Part shown: piece by piece, positions 17,008 to 27,770 of the stretch
Position numbering within the stretch: the stretch's first letter is position 1
How the letters are laid out: every line of letters starts with the position of its first letter
Source of the DNA: Ruminococcus flavefaciens
Lineage (GTDB): Bacteria; Bacteroidota; Bacteroidia; Bacteroidales; P3
DNA: 64,000 bases
Direction of reading: 5' to 3'
Assembly (NCBI GenBank): GCA_023667315.1
Contig: JAMPAI010000001.1
Span: 242,820-306,819 of the forward strand
Position numbers and translations under genes: made by a program
Notes under the pieces: generated by a model
What the model saw: only the letters and a program-made list of their open reading frames with translations
Told to the model about the DNA's origin: nothing
The model's database searches: none

Positions 17008-17716
17008 CCTTGTCTTTGTTTTTGGTGGGCAGCAATCCGAAACGGTAGGCCACGCCGGCACTGAGCGTGATGGGATAGCACCCCACTTCGGTGCGGTTGG
17101 CGTCCAGCACGTTGTAGAAACCGCCCTTGAAGGCGACGTTCAGCTGCAGGCCGAACGCGAATTCGTAGCCGGCCATCAACGCCCAGCCCATGCTGGTGTT
17201 CTGCATGGCCGAAAGTTCGGTTTCCTCATCTTTCTTGTAGAGGTCGAATTTCTCGCCATGACTTTTGATAACGGCATGATAGCCGAATTCCACGTTGGGG
17301 CCGGTGCCCACATACAGGCGGCTGCAATTGCCGAACTTCCACTGCGCCATCACGTAAAAGGGAATCTCCATGCCGAGGTAGGTGAGGTGTCCCTTGTTGC
17401 CTTGCTGTTCGACGGATGCGGTCTTGAAATGATAGAACACGTCGATCTGCAGCGCGATATGTCTGTGAAGGTTGAAGAACACGAACCCGCCCACGCTGAA
17501 GCCCGTGCCGGGAATGGTTTTGGCCACCTCGGGCGGAACGGTCATCTTGTAGGCGAAACTGTTCGCCTCAGCCTTGATACCGCCGGAAACCACGCGCCCC
17601 GAGTCGGCGGGACAAACGGCCATGGCGCGGTGGGTGCCGAGAAAACCCGTAAGGAGCAACGCGAGGCAAAGCACGCTGCCGCGCCACGTACCGTTTAAAG
17701 GAAACTGAACAAACAT
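16997..17716 (-). CDS. Outer-membrane beta-barrel protein, PorT-like
   Basis: A 239-residue secreted protein with a signal peptide (MFVQFPLNGTWRGSVLCLALLLTG...AMA) and repeated aromatic beta-strands typical of small barrels (HIALQIDVFYHFK, LYVGTGPNVEFGY, ITLSAGVAYRFG). Function is unknown. The frame is open upstream to 17785, but the ATG at 17716 alone gives a proper signal peptide. A TACCTTTG box (17729-17722) lies only 5 bp upstream, so it could serve as a promoter only if the transcript were nearly leaderless. Confidence 0.75.
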   Translation of the reverse strand: MFVQFPLNGTWRGSVLCLALLLTGFLGTHRAMAVCPADSGRVVSGGIKAEANSFAYKMTVPPEVAKTIPGTGFSVGGFVFFNLHRHIALQIDVFYHFKTASVEQQGNKGHLTYLGMEIPFYVMAQWKFGNCSRLYVGTGPNVEFGYHAVIKSHGEKFDLYKKDEETELSAMQNTSMGWALMAGYEFAFGLQLNVAFKGGFYNVLDANRTEVGCYPITLSAGVAYRFGLLPTKNKDKDAE

Positions 17717-17744
17717 GAAGTCAAAGGTACATAAAATCAGGTTT

Positions 17745-18347
17745 TCACTCCCCGGTGATCCGCCTCGCTTCCTGCAGCACTTCATCGGCTTTGCGGATTA
17801 CGTGGCGGTTCATCCGGAAGCCCAGAAAGGCTCCGATGAGGGCACCGCAGAGGATGCCGGCGCCGATAATCAGGAAATCGGTGCGGTCTTGGCCGTTTAC
17901 AGTGTAGATTTCGTAGAACAGCCAACCCAACCACAGGATTATCATCGGCACGCCGATTCTCGGCCAGTGCACGTATTGGCGCTTGAAACGGCTCATCGTC
18001 CGCGCCACGTCCACCAGGTTGTCGCAGGCGAAGTCGAGCCTGCGTATCGGGGCGTGCATCACCACCGTGGCCAAAAGGCAGAACAGCATCATGAGTTCGG
18101 AAGCGATGATGAAGGCTGCCGAGACGTGCAGCGTGTTGTGCAGTGTGGCCGGCAGTATGCACATCATCGCCAGGGCCATTACCTTTATCACGGTCGAAGA
18201 CCGGTTTATCTCGTCGGTTTTCCGCTCCATGGAACGGCGTATGGCCGGTTCGCTCACCTCCATGTTTTCGCTTACCAATTTCTTGAGCGAGGCCAATTCT
18301 TCCTTCATTTGGGCATATTCCGATTCGGGGATTTCTATCGATTTCAT
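17745..18347 (-). CDS. Membrane protein downstream of ECF sigma factor
   Basis: A 200-residue protein with a cytoplasmic N-terminal helix of coiled-coil character (EYAQMKEELASLKKLVSENM) and four hydrophobic segments (VMALAMMCILPATL, AAFIIASELMMLFCLLATVVM, VPMIILWLGWLFYEI, FLIIGAGILCGALIGAFLGF). It begins 11 bp after the sigma gene, the usual place of a membrane anti-sigma factor, but no zinc-finger or FecR-like domain is visible. An anti-sigma role is inference. The ATG at 18347 is preferred over a TTG two codons upstream. Confidence 0.7.
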   Translation of the reverse strand: MKSIEIPESEYAQMKEELASLKKLVSENMEVSEPAIRRSMERKTDEINRSSTVIKVMALAMMCILPATLHNTLHVSAAFIIASELMMLFCLLATVVMHAPIRRLDFACDNLVDVARTMSRFKRQYVHWPRIGVPMIILWLGWLFYEIYTVNGQDRTDFLIIGAGILCGALIGAFLGFRMNRHVIRKADEVLQEARRITGE

Positions 18348-18358
18348 CTGCAAGGTTT

Positions 18359-18868
18359 TTAAAGGGTTTGTAATGGATTTTCGGAACGGACAGTCTTTTT
18401 AAGTTCCTCCTTGATGCGGAACAGGCGCACGCCCACGTTTCGCGCGCTGATGCCCACGATGGCACCGATTTCCTCGTAGGAGAGGTCTTCCAGCCAGAGC
18501 AGCACGATGGCACGGTCGAAAAATCCCAGCTTTTGGATTCTTCCGTGCAACATGCGCGCCTGTTTGGTCTGCTCCATGCCGCCCTCGAACAAGGCCGGTT
18601 CCAGCTGCCGCATGTCGTAGGGCGTTTCGTGCTTCTGCCGCCGTTTTTTCCTGCCGTCGGCGTTGATGCAGGTGTTGAGCGCGATACGCCAGACATAGGT
18701 GCGCACGCTGCTTTCGCCCCTGAATCTCCTGAACCCGCGCCAGAGGTTCACCAGCGTTTCCTGAAAAAGGTCGCCCACCTCGTCCGGATTGTCGGAAAAC
18801 ATATAGCAGACGGTATATATAGTTTCCTTCTGTTCCCGCACCAGACGGGTAAATTCCTGTTCATCCAT
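18359..18868 (-). CDS. ECF-type sigma-70 family RNA polymerase sigma factor
   Basis: A 169-residue extracytoplasmic-function sigma factor. Region 2 is visible in DEVGDLFQETLVNLWRGF and SSVRTYVWRIALNTCIN, and region 4 in LSYEEIGAIVGISARNVGVRLFRIKEELKK. It heads a minus-strand series: sigma factor, membrane protein, two outer-membrane barrels. This suggests an envelope-stress or surface regulon; the signal is not evident. Confidence 0.92.
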   Translation of the reverse strand: MDEQEFTRLVREQKETIYTVCYMFSDNPDEVGDLFQETLVNLWRGFRRFRGESSVRTYVWRIALNTCINADGRKKRRQKHETPYDMRQLEPALFEGGMEQTKQARMLHGRIQKLGFFDRAIVLLWLEDLSYEEIGAIVGISARNVGVRLFRIKEELKKTVRSENPLQTL

Positions 18869-18947
18869 AGCACGTACTGTAGGAGTTTTTGCTCATTAGA
18901 CACGAAAGGTCCCGGAAAAATTACAGAAATGCACATAAACAATCCAG

Positions 18948-18966
18948 CCCCCATTTTTGAAGGGGG
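18948..18966. repeat. Short GC hairpin upstream of the sigma gene
   Basis: CCCCC (18948-18952) and GGGGG (18962-18966) around an AT-rich 9-nt loop. It could cap transcripts entering from the ettA side or be a protein site. Confidence 0.4.
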
Positions 18967-18991
18967 AAGAAATGTTCTATTTCGGAAGGGG

Positions 18992-19112
18992 AAAAGCATT
19001 TTGAATGGTGAGATGCGAGGCGGAAGTTCGTCGCTCGGGAGGGAGCGTACTGAAGTACGTGACCGAACCGACCGAGGGCTGCAACGCGGCAGATCGCCGT
19101 TCAAAACGCTTT

Positions 19113-19113
<1 letters not shown>
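18992..19113. repeat. Nested 122-bp palindromic element
   Basis: The outer arms 18992-19008 and 19097-19113 are complementary at 15 of 17 positions (AAAAGCATTTTGAATGG against the reverse complement of the right arm). Inside are CTCGG (19034-19038) with CCGAG (19072-19076), and at the centre CGTACT (19046-19051) with AGTACG (19054-19059). The right arm ends at the ettA stop codon. It looks like a REP/MITE-like intergenic repeat or a large terminator. Confidence 0.6.
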
Positions 19114-20795
<1,682 letters not shown>

Positions 20796-20958
20796 ATTCT
20801 TCTGTGATTTCCGCCGTCGGGACGGGAGGTTAAAAACTTGTAAAGATACGTAAAATTCGTACGATGCATTTTTTTTCGCAAAATTGGAGGCAATGATGTA
20901 CTTTTACGTGCCCCAATAGGCGGTACGGGTTACCTTCAACGCAGAAAAAGACTGCTTT

Positions 20959-21762
20959 ATGAAACATTCTTGTTGCAAAACGATCTTGTTTTTGCTGGTT
21001 TTACTGACACTCTCCGGTGCCAAGGCGCAGGTCTTACAGAATTTTTCGGAACGTCTGGACGAACTTTGGAACGACAGGTCGGAGTCGCTCAAAATGGCGG
21101 TGGATGCCTATAAAGACCTTGTTGACCAGGGCGATATGCAAACGGCGGATTCGGCCTACGTGCTGCTGGAGGATTTCGCGGTGCTGCTTACCAAAAACAC
21201 CGACTTCAACCTGATTCTGCTGCGTTCGGGCAACAAAGACCGCAACAGCAGGGAAAAGAAGGCGGCCGCCGATTACGCGGATCTGCTCTACGGGCACTAC
21301 TTCTCGGTGGTCCACAGGAACGGGCTTATCAACATCCGCCCCGACCTGATGCGCATCCAGACCGAGCTGAAAGATTTCCTGAGCCCCCGTACATACGCTT
21401 ACTTTAAGGCCGTCCAGCAGGACACGAATGCATACGGGCAAACGGAAATCGTGGAATTCAGCCCGGCGGAACTGGCCGAAAGGGCCTGCTTCTGGGACGG
21501 TTTCCTGTCAGACACCGCCTATTTCCTCTTTAGGGACGAGGCCGAACAGCGCCGAGACGCCTATATAGAACAATTGGTGTTCGGCACCGAAAAACGGCCC
21601 GTGTTCGAGAACGGAAAAGTAAGCGAGGTCTATCTGGAAGCCTACCGCAAGACACAATCCTGCGCCGGGGGAAAAACCAGGACGGTGGCGGGCGATTACC
21701 TGAAGCTTTTAAAAGAAAACGATTACCGCGACTGTCCCGCGGTATGGATGTTCAGCTATTAA
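20959..21762 (+). CDS. Secreted protein of unknown function
   Basis: A 267-residue protein with a signal peptide (MKHSCCKTILFLLVLLTLSGAKA) and a largely helical mature part. I do not recognise the family. Visible segments include SERLDELWNDRSESLKMAVDAYKDLV and YADLLYGHYFSVVHRNGLINIRPDLM. It lies 18 bp before a Na/Pi cotransporter-like gene and probably heads that operon. A weak promoter-like TACTTTTA lies at 20899-20906. Confidence 0.75.
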   Translation: MKHSCCKTILFLLVLLTLSGAKAQVLQNFSERLDELWNDRSESLKMAVDAYKDLVDQGDMQTADSAYVLLEDFAVLLTKNTDFNLILLRSGNKDRNSREKKAAADYADLLYGHYFSVVHRNGLINIRPDLMRIQTELKDFLSPRTYAYFKAVQQDTNAYGQTEIVEFSPAELAERACFWDGFLSDTAYFLFRDEAEQRRDAYIEQLVFGTEKRPVFENGKVSEVYLEAYRKTQSCAGGKTRTVAGDYLKLLKENDYRDCPAVWMFSY

Positions 21763-21780
21763 ATCACATCACATATAACG

Positions 21781-23547
21781 ATGAAATCGGAAATCCTTAT
21801 CCTTTTGCAACTCATCGGCTCCCTTACGCTTTTCCTGTACGGGATGAAGATGATGAGCGAGTCTTTGCAGAAACTGGCCGGAAACAAGATGCGGAGCATT
21901 CTGTCTTCGATGACTTCCAATCGGTTCAAAGGACTTTTGACAGGTGTCTTTATCACGGCTCTAATTCAGAGTTCTTCTGCCGTTACGGTCATGGTGGTGA
22001 GTTTCGTAAACGCCGGGCTTTTAGACTTGGTTGGCTCCATCAGCATTATCCTGGGGGCCAACATAGGAACCACGGTGACCAGCTGGCTGGTTTCCGTATT
22101 AGGGTTCGGAAAATTCAGCATCAGCGACCTGGCGCTGCCCATCATCGCGTTCGCGCTGCCGCTGCTCTTTTCGCAGAAACGCTCGCGCAAGAACGTGGGC
22201 GAAATGATTATCGGCTTCGGTACGCTGTTCCTGGCCTTGCGCTTTTTGCAGGAATGCATGCCCACCAACATCCAGGATTATCCGGCGGTGCAGAATTTCA
22301 TCAATTCCGTTACCTCGCACGGCATACTTTCGCGCCTTATCTTCGTGCTGATAGGGGCGTTGATGACAGCCTTGTTCCAGAGTTCGAGTGCCACGATCGC
22401 CCTTACCCTGGTTATCTGCGCCAGCGGCCTTATCGGACTGGAGGAATCGGCGGCCATGATTATCGGTGAAAATATCGGTACTACGATCACCGCCGTTTTG
22501 GCCGCTTCGGTGGCCAACGTGCAGGCCAAGCGCGCCGCTTTCTCGCATATGCTCATCAATATGTTCGGGGCGGTGTGGATGTTTATCGTGTTCCCGTACT
22601 TCCTCAATATGGTGTGTGACCTGAGCATGTTCCTGCACATCGCCAACTTTAACCCCATGTACAGCAACGCGGCCTTGCTGCAGGCCGAGGTTCCGGCCTA
22701 TATGCAGGAGGCGGTGCGGGCCGATGTGCTGACCTCCTTGCCGCTTACTCTGGCGCTGTTTAATACGTTGTTCAAATGTATCAATGAGTTTACTTTGATA
22801 TGGTTTGTGAAACCGCTTTGCAGACTTGTAGTCCGTATATTGCCGACTAAGGAAGGAGAAGAAAGTTTCGCCTTGAAGCATATCAAGATAGGTTTACTTT
22901 CTACGCCCGAAGCTTCATTATTCCAGGCACAGCAGGAAATACTGCTTTACGGTCAGGATACCCTGAAGATGTTCAAGCGCATGGAAGACGCCTATAACCT
23001 GCCGGCCGACGAGTTCGAGAAAGTGATGGAAAAACTGCGCAAGATGGAGGACGAGAGCGACCTGGTGGAAGTGGAGATCGCCAATTACCTTACCAAGGTT
23101 TCCGAGTCGCGCATGTCCACCGAGAACACCCAGCGTATCCGCGCCATGTTCAAGATTGTTTCCGAAATCGAGAGCATCGCCGACACCACGCTGCATATCG
23201 CCGGCACCATTTCGCGCCGCAACGAGCAGAAGATAACCTTCGGCGACCACCAGTCCGAACGCATCAAGCATATGTTCGCCTTGGCCGAGGAATCGATTTC
23301 GGTGATGTGCGTGAACCTCTCGGGCGACTACAAGGCGGTGCTTCCCAAAAAGGCGTACGAGGTGGAAAACGAGATCAACAACTACCGCACCCAGCTTAAG
23401 CAGGAACACATGGCGGCGATCGAGGAGCAGCGTTATAGCTATTCCACCGGAATCCTGCTCAACGATATCGTGTCCGAATGCGAGAAGGTGGGCGACTATG
23501 CCATCAACGTAACGCAGGCCATGCAGGATATCGGCCACGAACAATAA
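21781..23547 (+). CDS. Na+/phosphate cotransporter (NptA/PhoU-fusion type)
   Basis: A 588-residue membrane protein. The N-terminal half has two inverted Na/Pi-cotransporter repeats, each with the QSSSA motif (residues 63-67 in TALIQSSSAVTVM and again in TALFQSSSATIAL), plus GANIGTT and GENIGTT. The C-terminal part (about 350-588) is soluble and helical like PhoU, ending NDIVSECEKVGDYAINVTQAM. Such fusions import phosphate with sodium or act in phosphate or c-di-AMP-linked regulation. Confidence 0.9.
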   Translation: MKSEILILLQLIGSLTLFLYGMKMMSESLQKLAGNKMRSILSSMTSNRFKGLLTGVFITALIQSSSAVTVMVVSFVNAGLLDLVGSISIILGANIGTTVTSWLVSVLGFGKFSISDLALPIIAFALPLLFSQKRSRKNVGEMIIGFGTLFLALRFLQECMPTNIQDYPAVQNFINSVTSHGILSRLIFVLIGALMTALFQSSSATIALTLVICASGLIGLEESAAMIIGENIGTTITAVLAASVANVQAKRAAFSHMLINMFGAVWMFIVFPYFLNMVCDLSMFLHIANFNPMYSNAALLQAEVPAYMQEAVRADVLTSLPLTLALFNTLFKCINEFTLIWFVKPLCRLVVRILPTKEGEESFALKHIKIGLLSTPEASLFQAQQEILLYGQDTLKMFKRMEDAYNLPADEFEKVMEKLRKMEDESDLVEVEIANYLTKVSESRMSTENTQRIRAMFKIVSEIESIADTTLHIAGTISRRNEQKITFGDHQSERIKHMFALAEESISVMCVNLSGDYKAVLPKKAYEVENEINNYRTQLKQEHMAAIEEQRYSYSTGILLNDIVSECEKVGDYAINVTQAMQDIGHEQ

Positions 23548-23558
23548 AAAGCCAGGCC

Positions 23559-24131
23559 ATGTTGCTCGATTTGCTCAAACGCGCCCGTTCGTACCGCAGG
23601 TTTGACGCCTCGGTGCCGGTTCCGCAACAACTGCTGGAAGAATGGGTGGAATGTTGCCGTTACTGCCCCTCGGGGCGCAATGTGCAGGCCTTGAAATACG
23701 CGCTCGTTACCGAAAGGGAGAACTGCAGGAAACTCTTTCCGCTCCTGGCCTGGGCGGGCTATCTCAAGGATTGGGACGGCCCGGAGGAAAACGAACGCCC
23801 CGCGGCCTATATGGTGCAGTTGCTGGATACGGAGATTGCCGAGAACTGCCTCTGCGACGACGGCCTGCAGCTGCAGACCTTGGTGCTGGCCGCCACCGAG
23901 GCCGGTTTCGGAGGCTGTATCGTCAAGTCGTTCAGGAACGCCGAGTTAAGGACGTTGCTGCAATTGCCCGAACACCTGAAGATCACCTACGTGCTGGCCT
24001 TGGGAAAACCCAGGGAAACGGTGAAGATAGAGGACATGCAGGCGGGCGACGTGAAGTATTGGCGCACGCCCGACCGGGTGCATCATGTGCCCAAGCGTTC
24101 CGTTTCCGAACTGATCTACAAAACCCTTTAA
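23559..24131 (+). CDS. Nitroreductase-family flavoprotein
   Basis: A 190-residue FMN-dependent oxidoreductase candidate. The family N-terminus LLKRARSYRRFD, the YCPSGRNVQALKYALV segment and the C-terminal AATEAGFGGCIVKSFRNAELR are typical. The substrate cannot be predicted. The frame is open into the transporter gene; the ATG at 23559, 11 bp after its stop, is the natural start. CutC follows after 11 bp. Confidence 0.88.
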   Translation: MLLDLLKRARSYRRFDASVPVPQQLLEEWVECCRYCPSGRNVQALKYALVTERENCRKLFPLLAWAGYLKDWDGPEENERPAAYMVQLLDTEIAENCLCDDGLQLQTLVLAATEAGFGGCIVKSFRNAELRTLLQLPEHLKITYVLALGKPRETVKIEDMQAGDVKYWRTPDRVHHVPKRSVSELIYKTL

Positions 24132-24142
24132 TTTTGTTTGTC

Positions 24143-24895
24143 ATGTTTGCCAAGCGGGAAGATTTTACGGTTGAGGTCTGCGCCAACTCGGTGAACAGCG
24201 TGCTGGCGGCCAGACAGGCCGGTGCCGACCGGGTGGAGCTCTGCATGGGCATGCCCGAAGGCGGCACCACGCCCTCTTACGGATGTATCGCCGAGGCCTG
24301 CGCGGTGAGGGGCATCAAGGTGAATGTGATCGTGCGTCCGCGCGGCGGCGATTTTCTCTACAACGAGGTGGAAAAGAAGGTGATGTTGCTCGATATAAGC
24401 GGTCTGAAGAACAGGGGCGTGAACGGTGTGGTGGTGGGCATGCTGCGCGAGAACGGCAGCATCGACGAGGAATTTTTGCGGCAGTGCGTGCAGGAGGCCG
24501 CACCGCTTCCGGTAACGTTTCACCGCGCGTTCGACCGTTGCGCCGACCCGATGGAAGCCCTACCGGTGCTGGAGGATTGCGGGGTGGTGCGCCTGCTTAC
24601 CTCCGGCCAGCGCGCCGACGCCTTGCAGGGTGCGGAACTGATTGCCCGTCTGGTGCAGAAATCAAAACATCTTATCGTGATGCCCGGCTGCGGGGTGTCG
24701 GCAGCCAATATTGCGGAAATAGCGCGCAAGACGGGCGCCCGCGAATTTCATCTTTCGGGAAAGGTACGGCAGGAAAGCGGCATGACTTTCCGCCATAAAG
24801 AATTCGACAGAGAGGAAAAAGTTTCGATAGACGGCTACGCTTACCAGATAAGCGGGGTCGAAAAGATAGGCGCGGCCATCAAGGCCCTGTTATAG
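24143..24895 (+). CDS. cutC: CutC-family protein
   Basis: A 250-residue TIM-barrel CutC homologue with VEVCANSVNSVLAARQAGADRVELC, GGTTPSYG, VIVRPRGGDFLY, VTFHRAFDRCADP, LLTSGQ and MPGCGVSAANI. CutC was linked to copper tolerance in E. coli, though that role is disputed. It is the last gene of the 20959-24895 operon, and its final 6 bp overlap the convergent transglutaminase gene. Confidence 0.93.
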   Translation: MFAKREDFTVEVCANSVNSVLAARQAGADRVELCMGMPEGGTTPSYGCIAEACAVRGIKVNVIVRPRGGDFLYNEVEKKVMLLDISGLKNRGVNGVVVGMLRENGSIDEEFLRQCVQEAAPLPVTFHRAFDRCADPMEALPVLEDCGVVRLLTSGQRADALQGAELIARLVQKSKHLIVMPGCGVSAANIAEIARKTGAREFHLSGKVRQESGMTFRHKEFDREEKVSIDGYAYQISGVEKIGAAIKALL

Positions 24896-27505
24896 CTGCC
24901 GTATTGTCTTAAGCAGCAGTTCTCCCAGATTGATGTTGTAGTCTTGAGAGGCGAACACCACGCGGTTAAAGGTGTCGCAGATAATGAACAGCGGCAGGTT
25001 CTGCGCCTGCAGGTCCATTTTCTGCGCCAGCTCCCTTACCACGGCATTTTCCTGGTCGATGCCGAAAACCATGGTGGCGGGCAGGTTCTCGAAGGGATGT
25101 TCCGTATAGTTCCGATACGCGTTTGGGTCGGTAAACAGTCCGAGGATGGGTCGGTTCCAGGCTTCTAAATCGGCCTTGAGGCGGGATAGGTCGCGCAGGG
25201 CGTGGTTGGTGGGTTCCTGGCCGGAGCCCAAGACGGCCAACACGAAATAACCCCGGCCGGTGCGTTGCAGGATGCTTTGAATGCTGCCGCTTTCCACATC
25301 GAAGTAGCGCGTTTCGGCATTGAAGTTGCCGATTACCTTTACCCTGTCGGGGTCGTCGCGCATTGTAAGGGGAATGCGGGTCGCTCTATCATTCGTTATG
25401 TTGAAGAACCTTAGTTGCGCCAATACGTCGCCGCCCGCCAGGCGGGTGCCGGAAACCAGCAGGTAATGGCCGGCGTTGAGGTGCTGCGGCTTGGAGAACG
25501 TGGACTTATAGCTTACGCTGCCGTCTTCGGGATAGGTCTGCAGGCGGAAGCCGTCTTCTTCGTGGCGGGAGAGCGTGAAATGCCCGTAGTATTCGGGGTT
25601 CGGCAACAGTTTCGCGCCTTGGTATTCCATTTGCAGGCAGCCGTTTTCCGTGTGGCTTTCGGCGGGCGCGAACACGGTTTTCCAGACACCGCTCTTTATG
25701 GAATACTGGGTCTGGCCGGTAACCGGTTCGATTCTTGCGGGAATGCCGTGGGCGCGCAGCACGCTCACGAAAAAGACGGAGCGGCTCTTGGCGTCCGCCT
25801 TGCGGGCCTTATATACGCCGATAGGCGAGATGGGGCAGGCGCTCAGGCAGTATTCGGGAACAAGTTCTATGCTGTCGTTTACCCAATGGGCGAACCATTC
25901 GGGCTGATGGCGGATCTTCTCGGAAAATTCAAGCGGGAACGCTTCCTTGAAATAAGTGCGGTAGGGTAGCAGTTGCTCGTATTCCACGCGCGGATTGCAG
26001 ACGTAGGGAATGTTGTCGGAGTTTTGGTCTAGGCATTCCTGCAATACGTTCAAGGATATGTCGCGCCAGTCTTTCTCGCTCAGGGCGAGCAGCAGGTTCA
26101 GGGCTCCGGTGCGGTCGGGCGCGTTTTGCAGAAAGGTGTCGATAACCGCGCGGTTGCCCCGGCATCCGGTCAATACCTTTACGGCTTCTTCTTCGGGCAG
26201 GCCGAGTTCTCGGCCTCTCGCGGCAGCGGTTTCCTTGTTGTAGAAGGTGGCGGTGTAAAGGTTGCGCAGGCTGTCTTCGGCCTGCAGGCGTTTCTGATTC
26301 TCGATGCGTTGTGCTTCCGAAACCTCCACTTCCTTGCGTTTGAGCGCGGGCGGCACCATGTCAAGGCTTGTGGAAAATTCCTCGCCTACGGTTCTATCCA
26401 AAACCAAGGTTACGTCTTTGTCCTTGCCGAAACTGGCTTTCTGAAAGCCGAAACGGCCGTCTTTCTCCGCCCACACCAGCATGTCGCCCTTGCCGGCGGT
26501 AAGGCTTGCCAGGCCGTTGCCGTCGGTAAACTTCACGGCCACGGGATAGAATTCGGCGTAGTTGTAGAGTTTGAACTCCACTTTCAAGCCGGGCAGCGGA
26601 TTCCCCGAAACATCGCGCACCAGCACCCGTATGCTCGCGGTGTCGGCATAGTTGGCGGTAACGTTTATCTCGGTAAAGAGCGGTGTTTGCGCCATCACTT
26701 CCTCAGGTCCCGTGTAGCGGCCGAATACCTTGGTGTGCATCAGCATGCCGCGTGTGGCGGGTTTGTTGAACCAGGCCAGATCCAGTACAGGTTCGGGTTC
26801 GCAGGCGCCCAGGAAATGCCACTTGCCGTCCACGTAGGCTTCCACCCAGGCGTGGTTGTCGTCGGTGTGCGCCCAGCGCGGGGTATAGACCTGGCGTGCG
26901 GGGATGCAGACCGAGCGCAAGGCGGCCACCAGGAGCGTGGATTCCTCGCCGCAGCGGCCGTAGGCGGTCTTGACGGTGGCCAAGGGCGAGGAGGTGCGCA
27001 TGTCGGAAGGCGAGTAGGTGGCCTTTTCGTGGCACCAGTGGTTCACTTCCAGCACGGCATCGTAGAGGGAGAGGTTCTTTACCCGGTCTTTGAGTTCGGC
27101 ATAAAAGGCCGTGCGGCTCGAATCCAGGTTCTCGTTGTTTACGCGCACCGGCAGCACGAAATGGCGGAACTCGCGTTCGGGAATCGTCTTGCCCCAGGGC
27201 ATTTCCTGCTTGGCCTGAAACGAAAATTGTATGTTCTGAAGATAGAATCCGGGCGAATAGTCGGCGATATCGCCAATGGGCATATAGGCGTAGAGGAATT
27301 GCAGGGCTTCCCGGTTAAGTGTTTGCTGCGCCTCTATAAAATCGAACACGGATTGAAAGTCGGAGGATGGGAACATTCTTTTTTTTGCGGCGTAGTCTTC
27401 CAAGACCCGCTGCCGCTCGGTATCTTCCATAATCAGATGCTTTTTTCCGCAAGCCGTGCACAACAATATGCCGGCCAAAAACAAGACCCGAACCGTAGTT
27501 TTCAT
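24890..27505 (-). CDS. Large transglutaminase-like lipoprotein
   Basis: An 871-residue exported protein. The N-terminus MKTTVRVLFLAGILLCTACGKK has a lipoprotein-type cleavage site at C19. The transglutaminase/protease-like core has catalytic C185 (AYGRCGEEST), H218 (DDNHAWVEAY) and downstream aspartates such as D226 (VDGKWHFLGACEPEP). A carboxypeptidase-regulatory-like beta domain follows (VRDVSGNPLPGLKVEFKLYN). The last ~120 residues (NRPILGLFTDPNA...LPLFIICDTFNRVVF) resemble a thioredoxin-like fold without a visible CxxC. The start was set at the ATG giving the lipoprotein signal; a TATCTTCG box (27534-27527) lies 22 bp upstream. The role may be peptide or peptidoglycan processing, which is inference. 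Confidence 0.8.
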   Translation of the reverse strand: MKTTVRVLFLAGILLCTACGKKHLIMEDTERQRVLEDYAAKKRMFPSSDFQSVFDFIEAQQTLNREALQFLYAYMPIGDIADYSPGFYLQNIQFSFQAKQEMPWGKTIPEREFRHFVLPVRVNNENLDSSRTAFYAELKDRVKNLSLYDAVLEVNHWCHEKATYSPSDMRTSSPLATVKTAYGRCGEESTLLVAALRSVCIPARQVYTPRWAHTDDNHAWVEAYVDGKWHFLGACEPEPVLDLAWFNKPATRGMLMHTKVFGRYTGPEEVMAQTPLFTEINVTANYADTASIRVLVRDVSGNPLPGLKVEFKLYNYAEFYPVAVKFTDGNGLASLTAGKGDMLVWAEKDGRFGFQKASFGKDKDVTLVLDRTVGEEFSTSLDMVPPALKRKEVEVSEAQRIENQKRLQAEDSLRNLYTATFYNKETAAARGRELGLPEEEAVKVLTGCRGNRAVIDTFLQNAPDRTGALNLLLALSEKDWRDISLNVLQECLDQNSDNIPYVCNPRVEYEQLLPYRTYFKEAFPLEFSEKIRHQPEWFAHWVNDSIELVPEYCLSACPISPIGVYKARKADAKSRSVFFVSVLRAHGIPARIEPVTGQTQYSIKSGVWKTVFAPAESHTENGCLQMEYQGAKLLPNPEYYGHFTLSRHEEDGFRLQTYPEDGSVSYKSTFSKPQHLNAGHYLLVSGTRLAGGDVLAQLRFFNITNDRATRIPLTMRDDPDRVKVIGNFNAETRYFDVESGSIQSILQRTGRGYFVLAVLGSGQEPTNHALRDLSRLKADLEAWNRPILGLFTDPNAYRNYTEHPFENLPATMVFGIDQENAVVRELAQKMDLQAQNLPLFIICDTFNRVVFASQDYNINLGELLLKTIRQL

Positions 27506-27646
27506 GGTTTCTGTTTTGTTGAATCGCGAAGATACGGGAAAGTACGCAATCGCCCGACAACAAGATAAACCTCCGCTTATCGCAAGGCCGCCTTGATTCA
27601 AGGCACAAACCTATAAAGGTACGAAAAACATACAGATATGGCACTA

Positions 27647-27677
27647 TATGGTTTTTGGAGGTATTGGCATATATTTG
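27647..27677 (+). promoter_or_regulatory. Promoter of the first T9SS cargo paralogue
   Basis: A perfect -7 element TATATTTG (27670-27677) with a -33-like TATG (27647-27650) at a 19-bp spacing. It predicts a leader of about 85 nt before the ATG at 27771. Confidence 0.5.
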
Positions 27678-27770
27678 TAGCGTTTGGAAAGACACAGTGG
27701 AACCAAGAAAATTGAACTAAAACGAATCAAATACGAAATAAATCAGAGAGCAACGATAAAACATAAGGTC

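Noticed and set aside
17722..17729. TACCTTTG as a normal promoter of the PorT-like gene
   Set aside because: It ends 5 bp before the ATG and lacks a -33 element, so transcription would start at or within the start codon.
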